This document shows positions 35,052 to 44,148 of a stretch of 64,000 bases of DNA, piece after piece. The position numbers and the translations under genes were made by a program. The stretch's first letter is position 1. Each line of letters opens with the position of its first letter. A model generated the notes under the pieces. It was given only the letters and a program-made list of their open reading frames with translations, searched no databases and was not told the DNA's origin. The stretch is from CBDDHT01 sp965227905 (GTDB lineage Bacteria > Pseudomonadota > Alphaproteobacteria > Rhizobiales > Methyloligellaceae), in NCBI GenBank assembly GCA_965227905.1, contig OZ245780.1, positions 2,418,001 to 2,482,000 on the forward strand, read 5' to 3'.

Positions 35052-36299
35052 ATGAGAATTGACATGCAGTCGCCGACATATTCGTCGGTTCGACCGAAGT
35101 GGACGGCGATAGCCCTATTGGCCGTCTGCGTCGTCTTCGGAATGTCGTTATGGTTTTCCGTTTCGGCGGTCATTCCGACGCTCAAAACGCTCTATACGCT
35201 GAGTGATCACCAGGCGGCTCTGCTGTCATCGAGTGTTTCGGTGGGGTTTGTTGTCGGGACTCTGACAAGTGCTTTTCTCGGGCTTGCGGACCTTGTTCCT
35301 CCGCGACGGTTCTTCATGATTTGTGCATTCGGCGGCGCGGTCTGCAATGCGCTGATCATTGCGATTGAACCGGGATCTACAAGTGTCGTTGCCTTGCGAT
35401 TTCTCACCGGTGCACTGCTCGGAGGGATCTATCCGATTGGAATGCGGATGATGGCGACCTGGGCGGATGGCGATACAGGGATTCTGATCGGCATTCTTAC
35501 CAGTGCCATCTGCATCGGTTCCGGTACACCGCATCTCATCAATGCATTCTCCTCACTCGACTGGACGGTGACTGTCGGGTTTTCATCCCTGTTAGCGCTC
35601 GTATCCGGGTGTCTTGTGAACCTCGTGAAACTGGGCCCGCGTCATGTCCAGGCACAAACCTTCCAGCCGGCCTTCGCAGCACGAGCCTGGACGGTTCTTC
35701 CAATCCGCTTGGCCAATCTCGGTTATTGGGGGCACAAGTGGGAGAACTTTTCGATGTGGGCTTGGATTGGTCCTTTTCTCTATCTGAGTTTTTCCCAATC
35801 GCATCCGGAAGGGTGGGGCGACCCAGAAGCGTTGGCACGCTATGTGGCGTTTTCGGTGTTTTTCATCGGTGCGCCGGGCTGTCTGATTGGCGGCCTGCTC
35901 GCGGACAGGTTCGGCCGCACGATCATATCGTCCATCGCCCTGGTAATCAGTGGAGCCTGCGCAATTCTCGCTGGACTGCTGTTTGGCGGGAATCCTTGGC
36001 TCGTTTCGATTGTCTGCCTCATTTGGGGCTTCGCCCTGATCGCCGATTCGGCGCAATTCTCATCATGTATCATCGAGCTTTCCGACCCGGCCTATGTCGG
36101 CACGATGCTGACCATGCAAACATCCATAGGATTTCTGATTACCCTTCCCAGCATTCAGCTCATTCCGCTCATTGTCGATCAACTGGGGTGGAGTTGGGCG
36201 ATGGCTTCTCTATCTATCGGGCCCGCCATTGGTATCTGGTCGATGATCAGGTTGCGGCGATGCCCGGAAGCCTTGAAAATCGCACGTGGGCGAAAGTGA
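35052..36299 (+). CDS. Major facilitator superfamily transporter
   Basis: A 415-residue protein with 12 likely membrane spans, starting at the ATG at 35052; an ATG at 35007 gives 15 more polar residues. The first inter-helix loop region reads GLADLVPPRRFFM and the middle loop (about residues 185-215) is short; the equivalent loop in the second half has GGLLADRFGRTIISS, a clear MFS motif A. The motif set resembles CynX/nitrate-type or sugar-type MFS without pinpointing a substrate. Single gene, converging on the PleC-like kinase. Confidence 0.88.
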   Translation: MRIDMQSPTYSSVRPKWTAIALLAVCVVFGMSLWFSVSAVIPTLKTLYTLSDHQAALLSSSVSVGFVVGTLTSAFLGLADLVPPRRFFMICAFGGAVCNALIIAIEPGSTSVVALRFLTGALLGGIYPIGMRMMATWADGDTGILIGILTSAICIGSGTPHLINAFSSLDWTVTVGFSSLLALVSGCLVNLVKLGPRHVQAQTFQPAFAARAWTVLPIRLANLGYWGHKWENFSMWAWIGPFLYLSFSQSHPEGWGDPEALARYVAFSVFFIGAPGCLIGGLLADRFGRTIISSIALVISGACAILAGLLFGGNPWLVSIVCLIWGFALIADSAQFSSCIIELSDPAYVGTMLTMQTSIGFLITLPSIQLIPLIVDQLGWSWAMASLSIGPAIGIWSMIRLRRCPEALKIARGRK

Positions 36300-36356
36300 C
36301 ACAAAGGGCTGTTGCGCTGCAGAGGTTACGATCGACAGACCGCATTTGGGCCGGCA

Positions 36357-38681
36357 TCAACCGACACGCTCTTCCAGCTTTGAATCATCGGAATACCGTG
36401 GAAGCAGACATGACACGGTAGTGCCTTTGCCCTCGGTGCTGGAGATATCGAATTCGCCATTGTGCAGCTCGATGAGCGAACGCGATATGGCAAGCCCAAG
36501 GCCGCTGCCTTTGTGGCTCTTGGTGAACTGGTTTTCGACTTGCTCAAACGGTCGGCCGAGTTTGTCGATATCGTCTGTCGGGATACCGATACCCGTGTCC
36601 GAGATGTCGATGCGAGCCAGCTGATCTCCGGTCTCTTCCAGGTGAACGCAGACACTTCCGCCCTCGGGTGTGAATTTCACGGCGTTGGACAGCAGGTTGA
36701 GAAAGACCTGTTTCAGGGCACGCCGATCAGCATCGATCATCACCTGCTCATGCTCGCCGGTGAGTTCAAGTGCGATACCCCGTTCTTCCGCATTCGGTGC
36801 GACGACTTTCAGGCTATCAGCGATGATCTCGCACAGATTGACCGTCTCGATGCTGAGAACCATGCGGCCGGCCTCGATCTTCGACATATCGAGAATGTCG
36901 TTGATGACGTCGAGGAGATAGATGCCGCTATCGTGTATGTCGCGTGCATACTCTTCATATTTGCGATTGCCGATTGGTCCGAAAAGCTCGTTCTGCATGA
37001 CTTCCGAAAAACCGATGACGGCATTCAACGGCGTCCGGAGTTCATGACTGATGTTGGCCAGAAACTCCGACTTGGACTGGTTGGCACCTTCGGCACGATG
37101 CTTCTGGTGTGCATATTTTTCCGCGAGGTCGACGAGCTGTTGTTTCTGTCTTTCGAGTTCTCTGCGTGAGAGCCGTAGATCGGCAACGGTCGCTTCGAGT
37201 TCTCTTTCGCGTTCTGCGAGTCGGCGTTCGCTCTCTTTGAGGCTTGTGATGTCCGTTCCGACGCTCACATAACCGCCATGCTGCGTTCGGCGTTCATTGA
37301 CATGCAGCCAGCGCCCATCCTGCAGTTGGGCGTCATAGGTCTGCGACCCGGATTGCCCGTCTTTGGTGACCGACGTTCGTGTTACGACAACTGGTTCGGT
37401 CGCCTTTGCCACGACAGCATCATAGGGCGTTCCCATTTTCAGGACGTCATCAGGCAACTCATAGAATTGCTGATATTTGCTGTTGCAGATGACGAGGCGA
37501 TTGTCGGCGTCCCACAGGACGAATGCCTCGGAAATGGTCTCAATTGCGTCGCTGAGCTGGGACGTGTTCGGAATTATCGATTGGCTGGCAGCGGAAGATT
37601 CGGCAGGTGGGGCTTCGCCAACCGGCGAGGCAATCGCCTGCAGATGCAGCTCACCGTCTTCCGCGCAGCGCGCCAACGTACCGCGAAGTCGGATGGGAAC
37701 CCAGTCTCCGGATTGATGGCGGAATCTTATCGTCTTGTCGATCGTCGCCGGTTCACTCTCCAAGAGATCCGCAATGGATCCGTAGAGATCGTCGTCCGGG
37801 TGCAGCACTTTTGACACTTCGCGATAGCTTGTCGTCTCACCAGCTCCCGTTTGGCCGAGCAGTGTCAACATGCCTCGCGACCATTGGATGTGACCACGCG
37901 CTACATTCCAATCCCAGATCCCCCATCCGGCGTCGTCCAGGGCTGAGTCCACGTCGTTGCGGAGAGCAGAGGCGGACAGCTGCGTTCGGGATGTGCGCTG
38001 AGACATCGTTACGAACGCACCTCCCATCAAGAGCAATAGGAGTGCCGTTGTCGCGAGGACCGATGTATCGACAACCGTCGCATCCCACCAATGTGCGAGG
38101 GCAGTGCTCGTAGGTTGAACGACGGCGAGCTGGGAACGGTTTGCGCCGACATGGCGCACCGTGACAAAGGCCTGGCGGCCATCATCGAGCGTGACGTTCA
38201 TGACGCCGGCTCGGGCACCAAGAACCGTCAGTGGTTGGTGCTTTCCGAGAATCTCCGTCAGGGGTCTGTCGAGCGCATCGCCGTTCAGCGGAGCCAATGC
38301 ACGAATTGCCCCCTCGCCATCGGCGAGAAAGATCCGTCGCTCGTCAAGAGTCGCACCCGTCGGCAGGCTCTTGGCAAGCGTTGCTTGCCATCGCTCAGTG
38401 CGGTCGCCGTTGTTGAGTTCGAACCGCGCTGCAATTGCATCGGCAATGAGCGCGAGCTGTTTTTCTGCGTCTGCGGTTGCGACGCGCTTGCCATAAGTGA
38501 AGTTCCCGACGGTCGTCGCGATAACGACGAGGAAAAACACGCCTAGCAGATATGGAATGATACGCCGAAAGACGTGCTCGGAAGGCAGAAAACGCGCGAA
38601 CTTGTCTGCACCGATCGCTCGGCTGTATCCTTCCGCCGGCAACGTGAACCACGCGCGGCGGACGGACGATGTCCGCGCCAT
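36357..38681 (-). CDS. pleC: PAS-containing sensor histidine kinase, PleC-like
   Basis: A 774-residue kinase. Two spans (about 41-62 and 203-226) border a periplasmic domain of about 140 residues. Two PAS domains follow (about 248-352 and 376-480), then a coiled coil (480-535). His546 lies in ISHELRTPLNAVIGFSE, and the dimerisation helix ends with ILDMSKIEAGRM, the PleC/DivJ/PdhS type. The ATPase has LLNLLSNAVKFT, DTGIGIPTDDI and GSGLGLAIS. PleC is the DivK/PleD phosphatase-kinase that controls polarity and division. The place next to pepN and near glnE/degP agrees with what I recall of rhizobial pleC; the assignment rests on layout and gene order. Confidence 0.75.
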   Translation of the reverse strand: MARTSSVRRAWFTLPAEGYSRAIGADKFARFLPSEHVFRRIIPYLLGVFFLVVIATTVGNFTYGKRVATADAEKQLALIADAIAARFELNNGDRTERWQATLAKSLPTGATLDERRIFLADGEGAIRALAPLNGDALDRPLTEILGKHQPLTVLGARAGVMNVTLDDGRQAFVTVRHVGANRSQLAVVQPTSTALAHWWDATVVDTSVLATTALLLLLMGGAFVTMSQRTSRTQLSASALRNDVDSALDDAGWGIWDWNVARGHIQWSRGMLTLLGQTGAGETTSYREVSKVLHPDDDLYGSIADLLESEPATIDKTIRFRHQSGDWVPIRLRGTLARCAEDGELHLQAIASPVGEAPPAESSAASQSIIPNTSQLSDAIETISEAFVLWDADNRLVICNSKYQQFYELPDDVLKMGTPYDAVVAKATEPVVVTRTSVTKDGQSGSQTYDAQLQDGRWLHVNERRTQHGGYVSVGTDITSLKESERRLAERERELEATVADLRLSRRELERQKQQLVDLAEKYAHQKHRAEGANQSKSEFLANISHELRTPLNAVIGFSEVMQNELFGPIGNRKYEEYARDIHDSGIYLLDVINDILDMSKIEAGRMVLSIETVNLCEIIADSLKVVAPNAEERGIALELTGEHEQVMIDADRRALKQVFLNLLSNAVKFTPEGGSVCVHLEETGDQLARIDISDTGIGIPTDDIDKLGRPFEQVENQFTKSHKGSGLGLAISRSLIELHNGEFDISSTEGKGTTVSCLLPRYSDDSKLEERVG

Positions 38682-38841
38682 GAACAGGCCCCCTCAATGA
38701 TCTCCCAATGCAGTGATTCGTTCGATGTGCCGCATCTCCGAATCACCTGTTCATTTGAATCGATGACACCTTGATTTGTCTATAGGGAACATGTGGGGAA
38801 CATGTGGAAAACTTGTCGAAAATTCGGTCCAAAAGGCCAAT

Positions 38842-41487
38842 TTAATCCAACGTCTTGGTGGCGATCTCGTATAGATCGGGTGAGAGACCTTCTCTGCCGG
38901 CAACCTTCTCCAGCATCTGTTTTGCGTCGTCGCGGCGACCTGGCTCCAGCTTTCGCCAGTTCTTGAAGGCGCCCATCAGGCGGGCTGCAACCTGCGGATT
39001 GAATGCGTCGAGTTCGAGCACGGTTTCGGCAACGAATTCATAACCCTGGCCACCCTTCTGATTGAATCTCACAGGGTTCATCTGAGCAAATGCACCGATC
39101 AGTGCTCTGACCTTATTAGGTGTCTTAAGAGAGAAGAGTGGGTGGTTGGTCAATGCCTTCACCCGATCGAGCGTATCCGGTCTCGATGAAATCGCCTGCA
39201 GCATGTACCACTTATCGACGACCAGATGATCGTCTTTCCAGTCCTCAAAAAACGAGTCGAACAGCCGGTCGCGGGCCGGGTCCTGAAAATGTGTCAGGAT
39301 GGAGAGTGCAGCCATTTTGTCCGTCATGTTGCTTGCAGACAGGTACTGCTGTTCCAGAAGGGCGAGGGTATCCGCGTCTTGATGCGCCGACTTAATCGCA
39401 AGGGCTGTATTGCGGAGACTGCGTCTGCCGCTATCTCGCGCATCGGGAGAGTAAGCCTCTTTCGATGTATTGGACTCGTAGATTTCGGTGAGAAGCGAGC
39501 TCAGTTCCGTCGCAACAATGCGGCAGAGGGTCTTGCGTGTCTCATGAATGGCATCCGTGTCGATGTCGCCGGCCAACTCTCGCGCGATATCGGACTCGCT
39601 CGGTAGTTTGAGTGTCTCAGCCTTGAAAGCTGGTTCCAGTCCTGCGTCCTGTAGGGTGGCACCAAGGGCTCTCGCAAAGTCGGGAGCAAGAGCCTGTAAC
39701 TCGCTGTCGGAACCGGAACGGATTGTGTCTGTCATAAGGCGCGTGGCGTAATCCTGTCCGGCCTGCCACCGATTGAAGAGATCTTTGTCGTGCGCCATGA
39801 GGAACACGAGATCGTCGGGTTTCAGGCTGGTCGTCAGTCTTACCGGTGCCGAAAACTCGCGGAAGAGAGAGGGGACGGGACGTGCCGGCACATCGCGGAA
39901 ACGGATCGTCTTTTCATCATCCTCGATCAGAACCACGCCGTCCTTGAGGTCGGTCCCATCATCGCAAACCAGGGTGACGTCTTCTCCATTTTGTCCGATT
40001 AGGCCCAGCTTCAGTGGAATGGGCAGGGCTTGTTTCTTGGGCTGCCCTGGGGTTGGCGGCGTGACCTGAGAGACCGATAGCTCCGCGACTTTTAGGGCAG
40101 GGTCATAATTGAGCGTACATGCAACTTCCGGCGTTCCTGCCTGCGCGTACCATTGCATGAACTGATCCAAATCGACGCCGGTTGCGTCCGCCATGGATGC
40201 AACGAAATCTTCGACTGTTGCTGCTTCGCCGTCATGGCGCTCGAAGTAGAGATCGAGGCCCTGCCGGAACCCTTCGCGCCCTAGATGGGTTTGCAGCATC
40301 CGGCAAATCTCGGCCCCTTTCTCATAGACCGTAGCCGTATAGAAGTTGTTGATTTCCATGTAGGAGTCAGGGCGGACGGGATGGGCCAGAGGTCCGTTGT
40401 CTTCTGGAAACTGATGGGTCTTCAGCATGCGCACGGCGCTGATCCGTTCAACCGCCGCTTCCCGCATATCGCCGCTGAATTCCTGGTCTCTGAAAACGGT
40501 GAGGCCTTCCTTGAGACACAGTTGGAACCAATCGCGGCAGGTTACCCGGTTGCCAGTCCAATTATGGAAATACTCATGGGCTATGACCGCTTCAATTGCG
40601 GCGTATTCGTTATCGGTGGCTGTATCGGGGCGGGCGAGAATGAGCTTGTCATTGAAAATGTTCAGGCCCTTATTCTCCATTGCGCCCATATTGAAATCGC
40701 TGACCGCGACAATGATGAAAATATCCAGGTCGTATTCGAGCCCGAAGCGTTCCTCATCCCAGCGCATGGAGCGCTTTAGCGAGTCCATCGCCCATTCGCA
40801 GCGATCTTCTTTGCCGGGTTCCACATAGATGCGGAGCTCCACCTCTCGACCCGATGCCGTTGTGAAACGATCTGAGACCAACGCCAGTGAGCCGCCGACC
40901 ATGGCGAAGAGATAGCTCGGCTTGGGATGCGGATCATGCCAGATAGCAAAGTGCCGATTGCTTCCCTCAATGTCTCCGGCGGAAACCGGATTGCCGTTGG
41001 CCAGGAGAATGGGTGTTTCGTCTTTGTCGGCTTCAACACGCGTCCGGTAGACCGACAGAACATCCGGGCGGTCCAGCGTATAAGTGATGCGGCGAAACCC
41101 CTCCGGTTCACACTGCGTGCAATAGATGCCGCGGCTGCGATAAAGACCCGAGAGAGCCTTGTTGGCTTCTGGATCAACAAGCGTTGTCAGGCCGACCTCG
41201 AAGGGGCGATCCGGGACCGTTGAAAGTGTCAGGGATCCCGGCCCAAGCTCGTATTCAGTGGTGGCCAGTTCCTGACCATCAAGCATTACGCGTTCCAGTT
41301 TGATGTTCTCTCCATTGAGGACAAGAGGCCCGGGTGCTTCTGCAGCAGCATTTGGCTTGACGCTGAGGATGGTCTGAACACGCGTTTCCGTCGGCTCGAG
41401 ACTGACATCGAGATCAACTGTCTCAATGAGGTAGTCCGATGGGAGATAGTCCTTGAGATGGATCGTGTTTGGGCGAGAAGCATCCAT
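38842..41487 (-). CDS. pepN: Aminopeptidase N (M1 family zinc metallopeptidase)
   Basis: An 881-residue M1 aminopeptidase of the PepN type. The substrate-recognising GAMEN is at 268-272 and the zinc site HEYFH at 304-308 with Glu327 in LKEGLTVFRDQEF as the third ligand. The N-terminal beta domain, the catalytic domain, the small beta domain (about 440-550) and the helical C-terminal domain (about 550-880) are all present, so the enzyme is full length. It releases N-terminal residues from peptides in the cytoplasm. It is transcribed toward the PleC-like gene with 160 bases between them. Confidence 0.96.
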   Translation of the reverse strand: MDASRPNTIHLKDYLPSDYLIETVDLDVSLEPTETRVQTILSVKPNAAAEAPGPLVLNGENIKLERVMLDGQELATTEYELGPGSLTLSTVPDRPFEVGLTTLVDPEANKALSGLYRSRGIYCTQCEPEGFRRITYTLDRPDVLSVYRTRVEADKDETPILLANGNPVSAGDIEGSNRHFAIWHDPHPKPSYLFAMVGGSLALVSDRFTTASGREVELRIYVEPGKEDRCEWAMDSLKRSMRWDEERFGLEYDLDIFIIVAVSDFNMGAMENKGLNIFNDKLILARPDTATDNEYAAIEAVIAHEYFHNWTGNRVTCRDWFQLCLKEGLTVFRDQEFSGDMREAAVERISAVRMLKTHQFPEDNGPLAHPVRPDSYMEINNFYTATVYEKGAEICRMLQTHLGREGFRQGLDLYFERHDGEAATVEDFVASMADATGVDLDQFMQWYAQAGTPEVACTLNYDPALKVAELSVSQVTPPTPGQPKKQALPIPLKLGLIGQNGEDVTLVCDDGTDLKDGVVLIEDDEKTIRFRDVPARPVPSLFREFSAPVRLTTSLKPDDLVFLMAHDKDLFNRWQAGQDYATRLMTDTIRSGSDSELQALAPDFARALGATLQDAGLEPAFKAETLKLPSESDIARELAGDIDTDAIHETRKTLCRIVATELSSLLTEIYESNTSKEAYSPDARDSGRRSLRNTALAIKSAHQDADTLALLEQQYLSASNMTDKMAALSILTHFQDPARDRLFDSFFEDWKDDHLVVDKWYMLQAISSRPDTLDRVKALTNHPLFSLKTPNKVRALIGAFAQMNPVRFNQKGGQGYEFVAETVLELDAFNPQVAARLMGAFKNWRKLEPGRRDDAKQMLEKVAGREGLSPDLYEIATKTLD

Positions 41488-41583
41488 GGGTAGACGGGTC
41501 CATTCAACTGGCTTAGGGACCGTCGGTCTTAGTCGGACTGGCGTTGGATTCCAAGTGTAGCCGGCAATCGATGTGCTAATTGC

Positions 41584-42153
41584 CTATCGCTCTTCGATGC
41601 GATCGAGCACGCGCCGGGAGACTTCAGCCAGTTTCATCAACGAGTTGGAGAAGTTTTCAGGCTCTTCATCCGCATGCATCACGAAGTTTTTCAAGAGGGC
41701 AAGAACCACCGGGGCTCGCGCAATGACCTGTGCCTGTTTTTCGACCGCGTATGGATCGCGGTCATACTCGGCGCCTGGAACCCGCCAACCGCCCCATTCG
41801 CTGTCGCCCGTTATCACGACCGGATGGGTGCCCGGATAGGGGTGATGCTCGCATTGTTCTGCCGTTTTCCAGCGGTTTTGGCCGCGCGTAACACGCCAGT
41901 CTGCATCAATGCCGTTGAATTCTGGATTTTTCTGGAGTGCTTCGGCCTCTTCTTCCAACTCGCTTTCCGTAAACTCACGGCCCATTCCGCAATCATAAAG
42001 GACTTTGATCGGCTCATCGCAGCCACGGACCCATTTGGGAACGACCTGCTCGATATAAGCCCAGGTGCCGACTGGACGCACATACACCCGCTGTGATTTA
42101 TGGAATTTTGCTTTGGCCACTAGGTCAACCGCGTTAGACACATGCTGTTCCAT
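41584..42153 (-). CDS. Conserved hypothetical protein
   Basis: A 189-residue soluble protein, acidic and rich in Trp and Tyr. Recognisable blocks include QRVYVRPVGTWAYIEQVVPKWVRGCDEP in its N-terminal third (a likely small beta-barrel), YDCGMGREFTESELE, and HHPYPGTHPVVITGDSEWGGWRVPGAEYDRDPYAVEKQA; the C-terminus is helical. I believe homologues occur in Rhizobiales and other alphaproteobacteria without a known function. No catalytic motif stands out. It is divergent from dusA. Confidence 0.75.
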   Translation of the reverse strand: MEQHVSNAVDLVAKAKFHKSQRVYVRPVGTWAYIEQVVPKWVRGCDEPIKVLYDCGMGREFTESELEEEAEALQKNPEFNGIDADWRVTRGQNRWKTAEQCEHHPYPGTHPVVITGDSEWGGWRVPGAEYDRDPYAVEKQAQVIARAPVVLALLKNFVMHADEEPENFSNSLMKLAEVSRRVLDRIEER

Positions 42154-42261
42154 TAAGCCTAACAGTCAAAGCTTAGAATTCGCTTAAATCGAGCTTGCTT
42201 AGAGCACGGTCGCAGTAACAATGCGGTTCTGATCCGCATGTCGCAGGTTCTCGGAGAATTG

Positions 42262-43293
42262 ATGCTTAACCAAGAGGTCGCGACTTCCGCCGCCAACACT
42301 GCCCGACGCTTCTCCGTTGCGCCGATGATGGACTGTACGGACCGGCATTGCCGCCGGTTCATGCGCCTGATTTCTCGCCATGCGCTGCTCTATACGGAGA
42401 TGATAACCGCGGCGGCGATCATGCGCGGCGACGGGCGTCGCTTTCTGGCATTCGATCCCGCGGAGCATCCTGTTGCATTGCAGTTGGGAGGGGCTGACGC
42501 TGTAGAACTGGCGGATGCCGCGGCGCTTGGCGCCGAGTATGGTTACGACGAGATCAATCTCAATGCGGGCTGTCCTTCCGATCGGGTTTCGGCCGGATGC
42601 TTCGGAGCCCAGCTCATGGCGGAGCCCGACAAAGTTGCGCGAGCGGTGCGCGCCATGTCCGATGCGGTGAGTGTTCCAGTGACGGTGAAGTGCCGGATCG
42701 GAATCGATGACCAGGACATCGAGCGCGACCTGGACAGGTTCGTACGCGTTCAAATCGATGCAGGCCTGGAGATATTGATTGTCCATGCGCGCAAGGCTTG
42801 GCTCAAAGGACTGAGCCCCAAAGAGAATCGAACCATTCCACCGCTCGATTATGAGCGCGTCTATCGCTTGAAGGAGGCTTTTCCCGATCTGGTGATCGTG
42901 CTGAATGGCGGGATCGATACATTGCAGGATTCTCAATCGCATCTTGCCTTTGTTGACGGTGTTATGCTTGGCCGGGCCGTCTATCATTCGCCCTATCTTC
43001 TTGCGGACGTCGATCGATTGTTCTTTGGCGAGCAGGGGGCTCCACTGCCGCGCGCGGCTGTACTCGAAGAGTTCGCGGTCTACATGTCGGAACAATTGAG
43101 GCTGGGCGTGCCTATGCATCGTATGACGAAGCATCTCCTGGGGCTCTATCATGGTCAGCCGGGCGCTCGCGGATACCGGCGTCATCTGAGTACGTCGTCA
43201 TCCAAAGCCGGTGTCGGACTTGAGGTGCTGCAAGAGGCTTTGTCTCATGTCGAGGCAGGAGCTTCAGCGCCCGTTGAGGTCGCGGCGGAGTAA
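42262..43293 (+). CDS. dusA: tRNA-dihydrouridine(20/20a) synthase DusA
   Basis: A 343-residue FMN-dependent enzyme. I choose the ATG at 42262 because GGAGAATTG stands just before it; an in-frame ATG at 42238 would add eight residues. RRFSVAPMMDCTDRHCRRF at the start, catalytic Cys104 in NLNAGCPSDRV, the HARKAWLKGLSPKENR motif diagnostic for DusA, and GIDTLQDSQSHLAFVDGVMLGRA are all present. It reduces uridine 20/20a in the D-loop of tRNA. A TauE/SafE transporter gene follows 18 bases later and may be co-transcribed. Confidence 0.95.
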   Translation: MLNQEVATSAANTARRFSVAPMMDCTDRHCRRFMRLISRHALLYTEMITAAAIMRGDGRRFLAFDPAEHPVALQLGGADAVELADAAALGAEYGYDEINLNAGCPSDRVSAGCFGAQLMAEPDKVARAVRAMSDAVSVPVTVKCRIGIDDQDIERDLDRFVRVQIDAGLEILIVHARKAWLKGLSPKENRTIPPLDYERVYRLKEAFPDLVIVLNGGIDTLQDSQSHLAFVDGVMLGRAVYHSPYLLADVDRLFFGEQGAPLPRAAVLEEFAVYMSEQLRLGVPMHRMTKHLLGLYHGQPGARGYRRHLSTSSSKAGVGLEVLQEALSHVEAGASAPVEVAAE

Positions 43294-43311
43294 ATCAGGA
43301 CAAATCCTCTT

Positions 43312-44139
43312 ATGGATCTCGGCATTCCGATTGGCGAGCTGGTTCTACCCGCTGCCAGTCTCCTCATTGGCGGCATACTCACAGGGCTTGCGGCCGGACT
43401 TCTTGGGATTGGCGGTGGTGGAATCCTTGTGCCGATCTTCTATGAGGTTTTCGGGATTATGGGAGTCGACGATGCCGTGCGGATGCATTTGTGTGTTGGC
43501 ACGTCGATGGCTGTGATTATTCCGACATCGCTCAGTTCAATTCGCGCCCATCATTCCAAGGGCGCGATCGATACAAACATCGTCAAGAGCTTCGCCATCC
43601 CTGTTGTCTTGGGAGTCGGTCTCGGCATTCTGGTAGCAAAATTTGCAAAAGCAGACGTTCTCAAAATCATCTGGGTCATTGCTGCAACGACGATGTCGAT
43701 GAAGCTCTTTTTCGGCCGGTCAAGCTGGGTGCTAGGTGCCGATGTTCCCGGGCAGCCATTCCGATCCATTTTCGGACTTGTGGTTGGAACCGTCTCGACA
43801 CTCATGAGTATCGCCGGGGGGATCTTTATCTCGACGCTTATGACACTTTACGGAAGGCCCATGCATCAGGCTGTCGGAACGGCTTCGGCCTTTGGCCCAA
43901 TCGTTTCTGTTCCCGCGACGCTCGGCTTCATCTGGGCCGGATGGTCTGTCGCAAATCTACCTGCCGGATCACTGGGTTATGTCAGCCCACTGGCAGCAGC
44001 CGTTGTCGTAACCACCAGCGTTCTGGCTGCACCCTTCGGCGCCCGCCTTGCTCACAAGGTATCGCGCCGCACGCTCGAGCTTGCCTTCGCCACGTTCCTG
44101 CTGACAATCGGCGTGCGATTTATCTTCACGCTGGTTTGA
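43312..44139 (+). CDS. TauE/SafE family anion exporter
   Basis: A 275-residue membrane protein with about eight spans and the internal duplication of the TauE/SafE family. The N-terminal half carries GLAAGLLGIGGGGILVPIF, and the second half SIAGGIFISTLMTLYGRPMHQAVGTASAFGP. Members export sulfite, sulfoacetate or other organic sulfonates. No sulfur genes lie nearby, so the substrate is open. It is 18 bases behind dusA and converges on the phosphohexomutase with nine bases between the stops. Confidence 0.92.
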   Translation: MDLGIPIGELVLPAASLLIGGILTGLAAGLLGIGGGGILVPIFYEVFGIMGVDDAVRMHLCVGTSMAVIIPTSLSSIRAHHSKGAIDTNIVKSFAIPVVLGVGLGILVAKFAKADVLKIIWVIAATTMSMKLFFGRSSWVLGADVPGQPFRSIFGLVVGTVSTLMSIAGGIFISTLMTLYGRPMHQAVGTASAFGPIVSVPATLGFIWAGWSVANLPAGSLGYVSPLAAAVVVTTSVLAAPFGARLAHKVSRRTLELAFATFLLTIGVRFIFTLV

Positions 44140-44148
44140 GGCTTTCAG